Assembly: GCF_001983105.1 (NCBI RefSeq)
Contig: NZ_MOMC01000092.1
Span: 1,278-8,189, forward strand
Length of the DNA: 6,912 bases
Reading direction: 5' to 3'
Source: Pseudofrankia asymbiotica
GTDB taxonomy: Bacteria; Actinomycetota; Actinomycetes; Frankiales; Frankiaceae
The notes below the pieces were generated by a model. That model saw only the letters and a list, made by a program, of their open reading frames with translations, was not told the DNA's origin and ran no database searches. This document shows, piece after piece, positions 6,412-6,912 of the stretch (the first letter of the stretch is position 1; every line of letters begins with the position of its first letter). A program made the translations under genes and the position numbers.

Positions 6412-6912
6412 ATGGACATCGATGAGGCGGCCAGCGTCTTCACGGATCCGGGAGCGTATGCCGACAACGAGCGCTTCCACACGGCCACGGCGCTGCTGCG
6501 CCGCGAGTCGCCGGTGCACCGCGTCGACCACCCGAAGTTCCTGCCGTTCTGGGCCGTGACGAAGCACGACGACGTCATGGCGATCGCCCGGGACTCCCAG
6601 CTGTGGATCAACGCGCCGCGCCCCGCGCTGGGCCCCCGGTCGCAGCGGGACGGCGCGCCCGAGGACATTCCCATCCGGGCGCTGGTGCAGATGGACGCGC
6701 CGGACCACCCGGTCTACCGGCACGTCTCCGCGGACTGGTTCAAGCCGGCCGGCATCCGCAGGCTGTCCGCCCGGATCGTCGAGCTCGCGAGACGCCACGT
6801 GGACCACATGGCCGAGCTCGGCGGCGAGTGCGACTTCTTCACCGACGTGGCCGCGAACTATCCGCTCTACGTGATTCTCTCGCTGCTCGGGCTGCCCGAG
6901 GACGACTTCCCG
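6412..6912 (+). CDS. Cytochrome P450, N-terminal part (cut by right window edge)
   Basis: This is the start of a soluble, bacterial-type heme monooxygenase; 167 residues are visible of the usual 400-odd. The opening MDIDEAASVFTDPGAYAD and the segment LRRESPVHRVDHPKFLPFWAVTKHDDVMAIARD (about 29-61) are the typical A-helix, beta-1 and B-helix region. QMDAPDHPVYRHVSADWFKP (93-112) is the C-helix, with His99 and Arg103 in the HxxxR arrangement that contacts the heme propionates. ANYPLYVILSLLGLPEDDFP matches the D/E-helix region. The heme-binding Cys and the I-helix lie outside the window, so the CYP family cannot be assigned. ATG 6412 is chosen because it opens the conserved N-terminus and no other start codon precedes it in frame back to the terminator; ATG 6405 is out of frame. 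The oxidised substrate is unknown. It is transcribed separately from the liv operon, judging from the terminator between them. Confidence 0.93.
   Translation, partial: MDIDEAASVFTDPGAYADNERFHTATALLRRESPVHRVDHPKFLPFWAVTKHDDVMAIARDSQLWINAPRPALGPRSQRDGAPEDIPIRALVQMDAPDHPVYRHVSADWFKPAGIRRLSARIVELARRHVDHMAELGGECDFFTDVAANYPLYVILSLLGLPEDDFP

Overview
The window is very GC-rich DNA, with G or C dominating third codon positions, as in high-GC Actinobacteria. A Frankia-like or mycolic actinomycete would fit, but the genus is inferred from style only; no rRNA or other marker is present. No RNA gene, CRISPR array, insertion sequence or phage gene was seen.

Layout: (1) a leftward TetR-family regulator, starting at 540 and running off the left edge; (2) a 608-base divergent intergenic region (541-1148) with several short inverted repeats that could be operators; (3) a rightward operon encoding a complete ABC importer of the branched-chain amino-acid (HAAT/Liv) type. 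The operon consists of a LivG-type ATPase (1149-1985), a 945-residue protein fusing LivH permease, LivM permease and LivF ATPase in one chain (1986-4823), and a LivJ/K-like substrate-binding lipoprotein (4870-6267). It ends in a strong hairpin terminator (6285-6326). (4) A rightward cytochrome P450 starts at 6412 and is cut by the right edge.

How the parts fit: the lipoprotein would capture a small solute outside the membrane. The two permease domains of the fusion would carry it across. The separate LivG and the fused LivF domain would form the ATPase pair, so the inner-membrane machine needs only two polypeptides instead of four. The divergent TetR is the obvious candidate regulator. The neighbouring P450 and the unusual ligand-binding region of the lipoprotein suggest that the cargo may be a catabolic substrate rather than leucine, isoleucine or valine; this is inference. 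A 16-base sequence upstream of livG recurs with 13 matches upstream of the P450, which could mean shared regulation.

The most notable points are the LivH-LivM-LivF fusion, the predicted asymmetry of the two ATP sites, the shared upstream motif, and a hexanucleotide repeat inside the TetR gene.
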